Positions 1-11,099 of a DNA stretch of 64,000 nucleotides are shown piece by piece. Source of the DNA: Iris pallida (taxonomy: Eukaryota > Streptophyta > Magnoliopsida > Asparagales > Iridaceae). The position numbers were made by a program, and so were the translations under genes. The first letter of the stretch is position 1. Every line of letters begins with the position of its first letter. The stretch lies in the NCBI GenBank assembly GCA_029216955.1, contig JANAVB010009599.1, positions 361,314-425,313 of the forward strand, in the 5' to 3' direction. Below the pieces are notes generated by a model. It worked only from the letters and a program-made list of their open reading frames with translations, was not told the origin of the DNA and did not search any database.

Positions 1-290
1 AATCATAAACTAATGACAAGCTATTGAATTATCAAGAATACTTCAATTTATAATGGTAATAAAAATAAATAAAATTCCTAAAAAATTCAAAAATTCAAAA
101 ATATTCTCTAAAGTAGTTTAGTACATAATCTTGTACCACTTAATCTAGATGTACATATAATATAGCGATCCTTGCTATCTTTAATATTAACAAACTCTTA
201 ATTTAAAATCAAGCTTGTTTAAATAAAAAATAGTATAAATTATATTAATTAAAAATAATAAAAAATTCTAAAAATTTACGGGGTTTATAT
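1..290 (-). mobile_element. Start of 3' LTR of element A (partial)
   Basis: On the minus strand, about 95 bases after the integrase stop, there is a decayed version of the usual chromovirus junction: a purine-rich stretch, then a CCCCGTAAATTTTT-like LTR start near 290. The rest to the window edge is AT-rich non-coding DNA with no frame. The first bases of the LTR are mutated, so the exact boundary is uncertain by a few bases. Confidence 0.55.
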
Positions 291-383
291 GCTACCCAAC
301 TAATAAAAATTTTATTCTCAAAATTAAAAGTAACACAGGTTGATTGTAATACAATGCAATGCGAAATGAAAGAAAATTTAACT

Positions 384-912
384 TATAAAATTGTACCTTG
401 ATTTTCGAACAAATGAGGGAAGCAATTGCGGATGTCATCCTCACGCTCCCAAGTGGACTATCCTACCGAATGATGCTTCCATGCTACATGAACTAATGGA
501 ATGACCGATTTTGTAATACCTTCACTCGACGATCAAGAATTCCTACTGGTTGCTCTTTCTATGACAAGCTCGGACCTACTGTTACTACGGTATGTATATC
601 TTCTCAGCTGAGACACATGGAATATGTTATGCACTTCTTCTAATTACGAAGGCAATGCCAATTTGCAGGCAACTTCTTTAACTCGTTCTAAGACATCGAA
701 TGGACTAATATATCTTGGACTCAACTTGTCGCGTCCTCCGAATCGAATCGTACCTTTAGTGGGTGATATCTTCAAGAAAACATGGCCCCTTTCCTTGAAC
801 TCTAAAGGTCATGATGATGATCTGTCTACTGCTTCTGTTTGTCCCACACTGCTCGCTGGTGGCCTTGTATCTTCTTTACCTTCTTTACTGTGCTCACGAC
901 CAATTCGGGTCC
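384..912 (-). pseudogene. Integrase C-terminus and chromodomain-like tail of element A
   Basis: Minus-strand translation gives the end of a chromovirus integrase. There is a GHVFLKISP-like segment, then TIRFGG, then the VHNIFHVSQLR motif typical of the region before the chromodomain. A WEREDDIR-like end follows and the stop is at 384-386. Internal stops and at least two frameshifts make it a pseudogene. It is the 3' continuation of the frame at 22112-23651, separated by insertion F. At the position where element C has an intron candidate (32141-32236), this copy runs directly from the upstream segment into the GHVFLKIS segment without extra sequence. The chromodomain call is from position and similarity to C. 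Confidence 0.8.
908..912. repeat. Target-site duplication of F, left copy (GGTCC)
   Basis: GGTCC directly precedes the F LTR start TGTAGAAG and is repeated at 22107-22111 directly after the 3' LTR. A perfect 5-bp duplication is expected for Gypsy integration. Confidence 0.9.
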
Positions 913-1803
913 TGTAGAAGCATGAAAAATATGGGGTTCATGCGGATTCCAAATTGCCGTATAGGTACTTTGGGCCGAACAGGTCCGCATAAAGGAAAGC
1001 TACATGACTCGTTCAATAACATATGCGGCCCATCGATAACCAACTGCAGAAGGAAAATATGCGACCAAGAGAAGCAGTTCGTCTGATAAAGCTGACAAGT
1101 CCTGACAAAACTGACAAAAATGACAGCTTGACACATCGACAAAAAGATAAGACGTGATACGTCGCCCAAAATCAAGGATTGTACGCCTTCATGTGGCCAG
1201 AAGGAGTGTCACCTAAGCGGTTCAGACATATGTGGCCCCAAAGTCTCCGAACTTCATGCGGCCAAGAGTAACTGTGATCCAAGCCGCATAAGCTTTATGC
1301 GGCCGAAATACAGAATCTATGCGGCTTAAATCCTCAAGCTATGTCTGGGCTAAGGAAGTCTACGACCTAAGCCGCATGAGGCTCATATGGCCCCACATGG
1401 TCGAAACTATCCAGATTTGCTGCAATAAAATCCTAAAAAATCGACAGATGGAAGCCATAGAGCGGGTCATCGCGTGCCAATCAGCCACGTGGCAACAGGC
1501 CGTCTATGCGGCTCACCATACATCCTATTGTAAATAGCAGGGTGCCACACCCCTGCAAAAGGCTGGCAACCTTCAAGAAAGCAATTTCTTCAAGATCTAA
1601 AGACTACGTCAGATAGTCCACGGAGTAAGGTAGAGTTGATAGCACTTTCCCGAGCCTCTACTGTCATCCCCCAGAATCAAAACTAAACAATTGTACTTAT
1701 ATTGTTTCCTAGGATTTCTTTCTAGGTTTTTCTCTGTACAAGCGAGTTTACAATCAATTTCAGTATTCTATAATACATGTCTTTGATTTTTTTATGGCAA
1801 ATA
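913..1803 (+). mobile_element. 5' LTR of F
   Basis: It begins TGTAGAAGCATG and ends ATGGCAAATA, matching the 3' LTR at 21144-22106. The LTR is rich in the heptamer ATGCGGC or its complement GCCGCAT, seen roughly every 60-80 bases. The TATA position at 1526-1537 reads TATTGTAAATAG, a degenerate form of the TATAAATAG kept in the 3' LTR, so this promoter may be weak. It is about 70 bp shorter than the 3' LTR. Confidence 0.92.
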
Positions 1804-1806
1804 CGA

Positions 1807-1824
1807 TGGCGACTCTGCTGGGGA
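1807..1824 (+). other. Primer binding site of F
   Basis: TGGCGACTCTGCTGGGGA lies three bases after the LTR end and starts with the TGG expected to pair with a tRNA CCA tail. It differs from the initiator-Met type used by E, B and G. The same sequence with one change (TGGCGG...) is in element H. The tRNA identity is not assigned here. Confidence 0.8.
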
Positions 1825-2217
1825 CGTCCTTCTCTTCTGATGAGAAGCTGGTGATGCAATCTGACGCGTCCAAGATCGGCTCTACGCAGCAAATGCTTGT
1901 GGTTTATTTTGACCAACAAGCCTTCGAAGAAATGCTCTCTGAAGGGAGCGCCAGCCTGTCTCAGAAGCGAGCCAACTCAAAGAGGACTCGAAGGACGTCG
2001 GTGCGCAAAACTGTTGCCCCCGACCAAGTTCTCGAAGAAGCCCCTTCTGCAGCCTAAGACGGTTACCAAAACTCTTCTATGGCTTTGTCTTCCACTGCAG
2101 ATGACCCCCCTGTCCTTAAATCCAACAGAGAAAAACACTACGGTGCTGAGTTTATGGAGGTACAAGGGAAATCCATGCAGACAAAAAAGAAGCCGCATAG
2201 AGGAGATCAACAGTCTG

Positions 2218-2397
2218 TCCATGCAGCAGCCGACTCTTATCGCAGACAGACAACTCATGCGGCAGCCAACTCTGGCAGCAGAAAGACGGTCCATGCGGCA
2301 GCCAACTCTGGCCGCAAGAAGATGGTCCAGGCGGCAGCCAGCTCTAGCCGCAAGAAGGTAGCCCATGCAACAGCAAATCCTAGCCTCAGACACGATG
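2218..2397 (+). repeat. 36-bp coding tandem repeat in ORF1
   Basis: About five imperfect 36-bp units encode an Ala-Ala-Asn-Ser plus Arg/Lys pattern (HAAANSGSRKTV and variants). The unit contains CATGCGGCAG, which includes the ATGCGGC heptamer that is also frequent in the LTR. Confidence 0.8.
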
Positions 2398-3459
2398 TCT
2401 CATACGGCTCTGTCAGAAGCTCTGTGTTCGACCGTCTCTCATGCAGGCCCGATGCCATACGGCCCGCTGAGGATATAGGATTTATCAATCCGGACACTTT
2501 TTACTATGCGCCTTTGGGCGCTAAGTTAAAAAGTCTATGGCAGTACGGGCCCAACCAGCCCAGTCAACTGTCCAAGTTGTTGATTGTCAGCGGGCCCCGT
2601 TGACTGTTACACGGGCTCCTGACGTAAAGTTGTACAGAACCACCCGCGTCCAATCGCCCAGGGCTAACAGACAGGGTGGGTCTTTAAAGTCTTCGTCTAA
2701 AGATCCAGAGCAAGTGCTTTTACTAGCCACGGATCAGGGAGCAAACATGATGCTTAAGCACCTGTGCGCTCGAGATACCTGAGTTCACAAGTTTGGTGCA
2801 AAGGTAGAGCAGCTTGCTACCGACTTACGTGATGTGATTACTCACAAACGCAAGACGATAGCGTCACCATACAATGAGTCCCTCTCGGGGTGTCGTTGCA
2901 CCCAAGTCATCATTAACTGTTGCTGCAACAAATTAGCAGCACCTGAAGATCGGCAGTCAGTTTTCCAGCGACTGCAGCAGCCAACACCTGTCCGACAACA
3001 ACTCAATAAACAGGTACAAATTCTGGAAGACAAAGGATTTTCTCTCGCTTCCTATAATTCAGCTCAGAAGGTTCGCAAGGGAGAAAAGAAGACAGGCTCT
3101 TCCAGCCCAGCGATCTCGGCCAGTATTGCGAGGAGACCCTCATCTGGAGGGTTCCCATCGACAACCACATGGGGTGTTTATTTAGGCACTCGATATAAAA
3201 AGAAGCTTCCGGCAACCGAGGGTGCACCTTCGGCTTCCTTGATAGTAGATGAAGCTGGGGGTAGCAGTCCCCTCAATGTATGCGACAACCCGGTATACCA
3301 AGAGCACATATAGGGGGTAGAGGTCCCCCAGAACTGTGTAACAGACTCACATTTTCCTGAAGATCACCACCCTCACCAAGATGATGCGGCTTCCTGCACA
3401 GGGGTAGCACCCCTTCCGAGTCTGAAGAGGAAGACATTCCGACATTCCTCGATGATTTC

Positions 3460-4814
3460 TTGGCACGGGGGTATGACACAGAGAGCACCTCTGCTACAAT
3501 CCCTTCCACCTCTACCCATGTAAGGACAGTCTTTATGGCTGACGATGATCATGAAGCGCCTTCCAATCGACAACGACTAGAAGTGCTGGAAGCCATGCGT
3601 CTGTCATTGATCAAGTCCGTGGACGAGATCAAAGCCTCCTTGCCAACTCAACCAACGAGGACGCCCAGACAAACAAGCTTGGAACCCGCAGTCAATACGA
3701 ACTCCAACACGACCGCCCCTCCTTTGGGCGATGATCCCTTAGGAGCATCCGTTCCCTCAGCTGCAGATGAAGCAGAGATGTGCCTTTTCTACCACGGTAC
3801 AAGCTGTTCCATATCAATTCTTATGATGGAAAGACCTCTGCTAGTCGGTACATGACTGACTTTGAAGTCACTACTGACCACTTGCCGTATAGGGACGCCA
3901 TCCTCACGCGATTATTCATCGAAGCATTGGAGGGGATCGCGTTCGACTAGTACCGTAACCTTTCCGACAATTGCATCCATTCTTTTGACGACTTCAAGCA
4001 TATGTTCCTTGAAAGATTCTACGAAGTGTAGCATGATGTAACGATGTCATCTCTTATGGACGTCATTCAGGGAGAGAGGAAGCTAATGAGGAACTATATC
4101 GAGCAGTTCCGTCAAACCGCAATGAGATTGCACCAAGGCAATCCTGAGAGCTCCTTGATTAAAATCTGCCAGAAGAAGCTGCTCCCTGCAATTAGCCTCT
4201 GGATGGGTGACGATCAATTCACGGATTGGACGACCTTTATTATAGGTGCTACCAATGCAGAGGCAAACTTGAAGAAGGCTCGCCAGCTGGGATTACACAT
4301 CCCAGACAGAGAAGATAAGGGCAGACGTCATGGTTACACCTTCAGTAATAACAACAACAGTGCCACCACCAACCGAAACAATAAGGGCAAACATGCCATG
4401 GTCACTGATGCGACTCCGAAACCCGAACAAAAACAGGCGGAAGGCCCAAGGCCCAAGGTTACTTACTCATTTGAAGATAGTCATGTCAAACCTATCTTAG
4501 ATATGCTCTTGCAAGGGGGTAGGATCCAGCTCCCTCCACCATGGTACGAACCCCGAGCGATAGAAATAGAGGACCCAAAATATTGTCACTTCCACCGCTA
4601 TGTCCATCATTCCACTCAGGATTGCTTCCAATTAAAGTGGTACATCCAGAGTCTTATCGACTCCAAAGCTCTGTCGATAGACTTTGAAGAGGTTACCGTG
4701 GCGGCGAACATGGTATCTATTCAGTTTGGCGACTTTCCTTCGATACGCACTCCAGACGGGGTAATACATGTCCCCGTAGCAACGATAGAGGTTACTAATC
4801 TTCCACCCGTCTAG
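3460..4814 (+). pseudogene. gag: gag of F (Tat-type capsid protein)
   Basis: This is the structural capsid protein of the retrotransposon particle, split over two main frames (3460-3855 and 4044-4814) with an unframed bridge between. The bridge carries the retrotransposon-gag pattern, with an SFDDFKHMFLERFYEV segment just before 4044. The second frame has a YIEQFRQTAMRLHQ helix and an Asn-rich linker. It ends with a PKYCHFHRYVHHSTQDC segment, which in Tat elements stands in place of a classical zinc knuckle. Stops at the frame junctions make it non-functional as written. It follows ORF1 and precedes the protease. Confidence 0.82.
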
Positions 4815-5060
4815 AACCCGACATCTGGACTAGTACCTCTCACTACCTCACGAGGAAAAATCATGTGGGTGCATCCAGACTTGGTACCCGAAGTTACCCA
4901 GGAGGTTTTATCTCTTACCTGCAAGAAAAAGGACAGGAAGTCTAGAGCCTGCCACACAATTTCAGCCGAAGCTGAAGAAGCCGCAGCCGTTGTTACCCGG
5001 TCTGGAGCATAAGTCCAGCCCGCACGGGATAGTTCAGGCTAAGATCCTTAGCTAGCAACG

Positions 5061-6125
5061 TTGCCTCCTTCGGATATTCCAAGGCCATCTCAGCCTCCAC
5101 TGGCAGATAAGTCCAAAATAAAGGAAACTCGCTTTGACAGGCCACTCCGCAATGATGTACCTCAGGGACTGGAGAGACCTTACAACTTTGACTTATTAGC
5201 ACAATTGGCTAATACGCCAACAAAGTTGTCGTTATACGAGCTCCTAAGGCTCTCCAAGGATCTTCGTGTCGCATTAAGCGAAGCACTCCAAAATGCTGAC
5301 GCCTACTTAGCCCAGGTCAAGCCTCCAAGGGAAGACCCGCCAACAGATCCACAGGACAGCGATAGCACAGAAGTAATACCCAATATCATATTTACTCCAC
5401 AGGATATGTTGATCAAGTCCAATTTGCATAATTGCCCCTTGTACTACACTGGATACATAGGCGACATCAAGGTGGATCGGATGCATATCGACCCTGGCTC
5501 GTCAATAAGCATCATCCCGAAAAGCCTACTCCAACTTCTTGGCATCCCTACGCATCGGCTAGCAGCAACCAACACTGCCATCAGCGGTTTTAACTTGGGA
5601 AGAAGCTATCCCCTAGAAAAGATTCGGTTGAAGTGTCAGATTGGTAACCTGAAGACGGAGGTTACCCGCTATATCATAGATGCAGACACCTCCTCCAACA
5701 TCCTCCTGGGACGTCCGTGGATATATGACTATATGATCGTGCCATCCACCCTTTACCAGTGTTTCAAGTATGTAAGTAAGCACTCTTCCGTGAAAACTGA
5801 ATTCGCCGACATTGATCCCTTCAAAGGGGTTGAATCTTATTACTCTTCGGAGGTTTGTCTATATGACGAATCCAAAAAATATATAACTGGCGAACTGGAG
5901 GTCATCACAGGGCCAGAAGAACCCTTGAGAATCTGTCTCCAGGCTCGTAAACCGGGCATGGCCGCATCCCTCGTCGTAACCTTGCACAAAGAGGTGCTCG
6001 GTTCTCCTGCCTCACCTACGCAGTTGGAACCAATGGTCATCCGTCTCCCGAGATCCAGCCAGAAGCCAAAACTTGTCGTAGGGCCTATGGTGATCCGACT
6101 GCCGAAATCCAATCAAAGGCAATAG
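5061..6125 (+). pseudogene. Protease region of F
   Basis: This is an open stretch of 354 codons holding a retropepsin-type aspartic protease that would process Gag-Pol. The active-site motif DPGSS is at 5490-5504 (residues about 144-148), followed by the flap-like region and an ILLGRPWIYD motif near residue 215, matching the Tat family pattern. The frame then runs into a Pro/Lys-rich tail with a repeated MVIRLP segment. The ATG at 5061 is only the first in the open frame; the real product would be made as part of a polyprotein. The frame closes at 6123-6125 although Tat pol normally continues into RT, so at least one break separates it from RT. Confidence 0.82.
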
Positions 6126-7240
6126 GAAGATGCTAGGCCCTCTGTAACACCGATGGTAATCCGATTGCCGAAATTCACTCCAAGGCGACCGGGAGACACA
6201 AAGTCGCTCGCTGAGCCGACTGCCGTCCGTCTTTCCAAGACGAGCCAGCAGCAAAGTGCCAATCCAACGGGCAAGTCTATACCTCCAGCGGAACCCTTGG
6301 TGGTCTAGTTGCCCAAGACCGCATCCCGACCTCTAAGCTCGCAGGGGGTAGCCAAGGAGGATGAAGAACTCGCCAAATACTTGGTTCACAGGTGGATAGC
6401 CCCTCTCCTGATGATGTAATCCCTATGGATAAAATCTCTCATTTCTTCAATAAGAGGCTGCCGTTAGACTATTCTGAGTATGATAAGCCTAAACTGATGT
6501 ATGCCGTATGGGAATGTCTAAACGTTAGCCTGCACACACGGGTGACAACCGTCCATACCCCAAATCAACTTGCTTCCATAAAAGGTGCTTACTTCCCGGT
6601 ACCAGAGAGAAGAGGATGGGATCACACAATCATCTTTGGTAGAAAATAAGGTCCTCAATCTTTCACGCCACAAGAGTCCGACCTCGGAACCGACGCTGGA
6701 AGACTACCGCTCTACTTGTATAGTCCTCATTCCAAATACTTCATGCAAAAGCAGGGGTACGACATGGAGGCTACCCCATGTCTAAATCATGGCAGTGGTC
6801 GACGATTGCCTCTACAGCCGTCGGCACCGGCAGGGAAACCTCAGGATCATTATCACAAATCTAGACGCGTCCTCGGGTATGTTACCCCACCAACAACGCC
6901 CGAAAGTTCTGATGAAGAATGCGAGTGGCACTCTCATTCGTCCGAGTCACCTATTTACAACTCTGATAGCAGTATTGGAGATATATTCAGACAGACATTA
7001 TCTGTCAATATGACATCCGCTGATATCGAAGAGGAAGACGAAGACCTACCTGAACCACTTGAGTTGGAGCCGTGGGTCCAGCAACTAGATGCACAATAGG
7101 AGAAATGCTTTGAACTTCGCGATCCTCCTACTAAATATGAGGTTATGCAAGTTAACCTCGGCGATGAATCCTCTCCAAAGCCAATCTTCGTCAGTAAAAG
7201 TCTGAAAGACGACGAGCGGGAGTCATTGTTACAACTCGAT
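6126..7240 (+). pseudogene. Linker between protease and RT in F
   Basis: A broken coding-like stretch joins the protease to RT. The MVIRLPK repeats continue at first, with a stop at 6123. Short frames at 6392-6649 (85 codons) and 6716-7099 (127 codons) follow. The latter is rich in Ser, Glu and Asp near its end (EEEDEDLPEPLELEPW). A DVFAWSYEDMPWL segment just after 7250 marks the entry to RT. Tat elements usually have a long spacer here, sometimes with an intron. No obvious splice pair was found by eye. Confidence 0.55.
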
Positions 7241-7730
7241 CGTTAGAGAATACATCGATGTCTTTGCCTGGAGCTATGAAGACATGCCATGGCTAAACCC
7301 CGATATTGTACTTTATAAGTTCAACATTTATCCAGACGCAAAACCAGTCAAATAACTGCAGTGGCAGTTTCGTTCGGACATCATAAATTCTATTAAAACA
7401 GAAGTAAACAAGCTCATAGCTAGCAGTTTTATCCGTAAAAAGCAGCACCCAGACTGGGTAGCCAACGTAGTGCCAGTCATCAAGAAAAATGGAAAGATAC
7501 AAATTTGTATCGATTTCCACAATCTGAATGCAGCATGCCCTAAGGATGAGTTCCCTCTTCCGATCACTGACATAATGATCGACAAAACGTGTGGCTTCGA
7601 GTGCATGTCTTTTATGGATGGCTTTCCAGGATACAATCAAATCAAGATGTCTCCTGATGATGAGAAGCATACATCATTCTGATCACCGATCGGCGCATAT
7701 TGTTATACGGTCATGCCATTTGGCCTGAAG
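7241..7730 (+). pseudogene. Reverse transcriptase of F, N-terminal part
   Basis: This holds fingers and palm motifs of a Gypsy RT: DVFAWSYEDMPWL, a VPVIKKNGKIQICIDF segment, NLNAACPKDEFPLP, then FMDGFPGYNQIKM with the first catalytic Asp. The open part is 7470-7682. A stop at 7681-7683 and another at about 7352 break the frame. The sequence ends at MPFGLK, where copia element E is inserted. The remaining RT resumes at 15512. Confidence 0.88.
7726..7730. repeat. Target-site duplication of E, left copy (TGAAG)
   Basis: TGAAG precedes the E LTR and is repeated exactly at 15507-15511. The RT frame of F resumes directly after the second copy. Confidence 0.93.
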
Positions 7731-7924
7731 TGTTAGGTTTATATACTAAAAGCATCACTTTTGTAGTAACCTTATTTCTTTAAATTTTGAATGAGAATCA
7801 TATGGGCAAATATTTGCATATTGTATTTGTTGCAAGTGTTAATGCAAATGTCTGATATTCTATATTATAGATAATATGGTGTGTGGTGTCACACAGAAGA
7901 TCATATTATCAGTTTCCTATGGAG

Positions 7925-7935
7925 TATATAAATAG
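7925..7935 (+). promoter_or_regulatory. Upstream TATA box candidate in E LTR
   Basis: TATATAAATAG lies about 195 bp into the LTR. The same element is at 14432-14442 in the 3' LTR. It is the better match of the two TATA candidates. Confidence 0.55.
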
Positions 7936-8651
7936 TTCACAACCTAGATGGACTTGGACAATCTATTGGAAAGGTTGTAGTGTAATATGGTATTAGTCTA
8001 TCTTGACTATAGGTTTATACTAGTACACTTCGTGTGTATTGAACAGGACCACTTGAGGTTGTTCTCTTTGTACTGACTACATAAGAGAACAAACACCTCT
8101 ATTATTATGGATGCTTGTACTCTTAATCCGAATATAATAATGGACATGTATATGCAGTGTGCATTACTTTGACTCATAAAAGAGTGAGATTCATTATGGA
8201 TCAACAACCTCTATGAATTGGGTAATAACATTGTATGTATGATGGGCTGTTGATTATAAATGGAATCCATGTCCCGATACATCGGATTGATGATGTCCTC
8301 TTAAGGAGCTAATAAGGATTGTCATGTAAACCCTGCAGGTGGATTATATCCGACATGACAAATAAAGTTGAGCGGTACTACTTAAGGATAAAAGATGTCC
8401 AATCAATATAGTTGTCAGTAACTTAATTTAATCGACGGACATACGATATCTTAACATGGGGAGCCAAACGAGCATATAATAAAAGAAGCCCACAAACATA
8501 ATTTGGGATTAGGGAGGTAGTGCAATAATAGCTCATTAGTGGAGCGAGCTATTGTTAATGGGCCTGGATTGTGTGTTTGGGCTGAACACGGGACATCTAG
8601 ATCCGTTAGGAGGCCTAACCCTAATTTCTCCTTATGGTCCCTGTCGTAGCC

Positions 8652-8660
8652 TATATATAT
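8652..8660 (+). promoter_or_regulatory. Downstream TATA-like box in E LTR
   Basis: TATATATAT is about 920 bp into the LTR and is kept at 15158-15166. Which of the two boxes drives transcription decides where U3 ends; the sequence alone does not settle it. Confidence 0.4.
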
Positions 8661-9002
8661 CCTCTATTCTCTGGCAGCCAGATTACTGATCAGAAATCTA
8701 AAATTTTCTCTAAATTCGTGATTCACGTAAGGAGAGAAAGAGAGTGCTGCCAAGGAGAAGAAAAGGTTGGAAGATCGTCGCCCATACGACGTCCAACTCG
8801 AGGAAGGAATACGTGCAGAAGATCTTGGGGTCGTCCGCTCGAGATTGTCAGGAATTACTTGTCTCCTTTCCGCCGCAGGTATAATTCGTGAACCCTAGTT
8901 TCCGCCTATGAAGGGTTAGAACACGTATTAGATTTGTTTAACTTTCTATCGATCAATACGCACACCAAAGGAAGGGTCCTGGAAATCTCCAGTTCCATCA
9001 AT

Positions 9003-9015
9003 TGGTATCGGAGCC
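9003..9015 (+). other. Primer binding site of E
   Basis: TGGTATCGGAGCC, two bases after the LTR, is a one-change variant of the TGGTATCAGAGC site complementary to initiator Met tRNA. Confidence 0.88.
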
Positions 9016-10193
9016 ACTTTGGATCTACGTATTGATTGATACATCCATGTTGTCCAATAAAACTTGTGCTAAGTAATAGTCGGTAGATGTAGATCTGTTC
9101 TAACTCGGTTTTGCAGGCATCTTAGATCCAACTATTATGGTCCAATGCATGTTTTTTTTTATTGTGTTGTTTAAACCACGGACATGTCGTGGATGTTGTT
9201 GTTGCTGTGGATGTAATTAAAATTACGAGGGTTGATCATGCTTATTAATTTAATTTTTCAATCTAGATTATGTGTGAACTCCTTCGGTAGGCATAGGATT
9301 GATGTAATTTTAATTATTTTTGATCAATCGTGATGGTGGTGGTGGTTGTTTCTGACGCCGAATGAGATGCTGGTTTTTAGCAATCCAGAGGCAGACAGAT
9401 GATTTTTGCCGCGACCTGACCAGGCAGGTCGAACCCCGTATAGATCTGCGCAGCGCCAGATTTTGGATTTGGATAGTTGAGGACGGAGCAGCCAAGATGA
9501 CCATAGTAGTTGGATATTTTCTCTTATTTTTGTCATTTTGCTTTTTCTGATTATGCATGTTTATTATTGTATGGTTGTTTTTTTGAAAAACCAAGCCTAC
9601 ATTAATAATGGACAACATGGACATAATACCAACTAGTAGAAAAACCCTCATTGTTAAATAACTAAGTGGAAGAGAATTTTTATTTAGTATAAATCCTATG
9701 GTCTCCATTACTGGTTTGTAGGTGATGTAATTATACTTGCGTGTTGGCTTTAGTTCTTTCCTCCATATCGGATGAGTATAATTATGGATCACCAGTACAA
9801 ACTTCCTTAGGGATAATTGTAGAAAGTTACCTAGTATGTGTTCACTTCTCTATCTGAAGGAACTCATTACAAGGTAATGGACTTAGTATTAAGTAATGGT
9901 ATACACTTAAATACAAATAATGGTATCCTCCCCATCGGAGTCACTGCTATTATTTTTATGACCAGTGCAAGACCAGCATATTAATTTTATTTGTCATAAA
10001 GTTATATTGACAAGATAGTAAAATTAATAAGAAAAATCTACTTGAACAAAGTTGAATTTGTATACGTCCACACTATCGTGGCATGCTAAATTCATGGTGT
10101 TCAAGGTGTTGGTGAATTTCTTATTATTGTTTTGAGGGAATCAATATTTAGTTAATTCAAAAAGTTTTTTTTGCCCTTCATAATTTTATTTAT
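9016..10193 (+). other. Untranslated leader of E
   Basis: About 1.2 kb between the PBS and gag. It is AT-rich with no conserved frame. A 160-codon frame on the minus strand has no recognisable domain and I do not treat it as a gene. Confidence 0.6.
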
Positions 10194-11099
10194 GTGATTC
10201 TCAGGATTTCAAAAATAGGTTCTTTCAGTCCACTTATGGTGATTCTTAAAGAAAACAAACTTACTGGACCTAATTATATTGACTGGAAACGTAATTTGGA
10301 CATTGTTCTGACTGCTGAGGAGTACAAATATGTACTTGTTGAGGAATGTCCACCTAAGCCTGATGCTAACTCTGATGAAGAGGTCAAAGAGGCTTATAAG
10401 AAGTGAAAAAAGGCAGATGAGATGGCGCGGTGTTACATTCTGGCATCTATGTCAAATGTACTACAACATCAGCATCAGGCCATGGCCACAGCTTATGACA
10501 TGATGTATAACCTCAAGGAACTTTTCGGACATCAGAGTAGAGCAGCTTGGCAGTTTGCTATGAAATGTTTGATGAATTCAAAAATGGCTGAGGGTACACC
10601 AGTAAGGGATCATGTTCTTAAGATGATGGGTCATCTGAATGAGATGGAGATCCTTGGAGCTGAAATCGATGGGGAAACCAAGGTCGATATCATTCTCGGG
10701 ACTCTGCCTAAAAGTTTTGACAATTTATGCCTTAATTACAACATGAACAAAAGGTTGTATAGTTTGGCAGAACTTGCAAAAGAGCTACAGGATGCTGAAT
10801 CTCTCTTTAGGCAGAGTCGTCATATTTTTGTTTCTGAAAAGGCTTCTACTTCTAAGCCAAAAGGCAGTAAGAAGAAGAATAACATTCAGAAACAGGCAAA
10901 CTCAGTAAAGAAGGGCATGGGACCTCAAGACGCGGTGAAAAAGCCGAAAGGCAAATGTTTTAAGTGCAAAGGGTCAGGACATTGGAAGACTGATTGTCCA
11001 CTTCTCAAACAAGGGAACAAAGAAGGTATATCTCATTTACTAGTAGTTGAAACATGTTTAGCAGTGTTATCTACCGGTACCTGGTGTGTAGATACATGA
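10194..11099 (+). pseudogene. gag: gag of E
   Basis: This is the copia capsid protein, in two frames split by a stop at about 10404. The first part has the N-terminal signature LTGPNYIDWKRNLDIVL, which is typical of copia Gag; ATG 10236 is a likely start. The second part (10422 on) contains the retrotransposon-gag helices, a Lys-rich segment and a CX2CX4HX4C zinc knuckle (CFKCKGSGHWKTDC) at 10956-10997 for binding the element RNA. The frame enters protease directly, as in copia, and is stopped at 11097 inside the protease active site. Confidence 0.88.

Larger units (their letters stand above)
1794..3313 (+). pseudogene. Tat leader ORF1, function unknown (F copy)
   Basis: An extra frame precedes gag, as Ogre/Tat elements often have. 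It is broken into overlapping frames of 87, 174, 81 and 159 codons. The first begins at ATG 1794, still inside the LTR, and runs through the PBS (MANTMATLLG). Visible features are a KRT-rich basic patch, four to five Ala-rich 12-residue repeats (about 2218-2397), an SVFDRLS motif near 2424, a YYAPLGAK motif, a QGANMM motif and an SVFQRLQ motif near 2960. Element H carries the same string of motifs (45081-46559), as do H's LTRs. No enzymatic motif is recognised. The conserved amino acids between F and H argue that it was once translated. Confidence 0.65.
7731..9000 (+). mobile_element. 5' LTR of E
   Basis: It starts TGTTAGGTTTATA and ends AGTTCCATCA, followed by AT and the PBS. The paired copy is at 14238-15506. 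Confidence 0.95.

Noticed and set aside
894..1175. Minus-strand frame of 93 codons in the F LTR, with a 147-codon counterpart at 21095-21538
   Set aside because: Both are the two LTR copies of one sequence; similarity reflects LTR identity, and no domain is visible.
3003..3573. Minus-strand frames opposite the ORF1/gag region of F
   Set aside because: Opposite-strand shadows; the plus-strand sequence has family motifs shared with H.
9310..9792. 160-codon minus-strand frame in the leader of copia E
   Set aside because: No recognisable domain, no promoter, AT-rich leader; likely chance.
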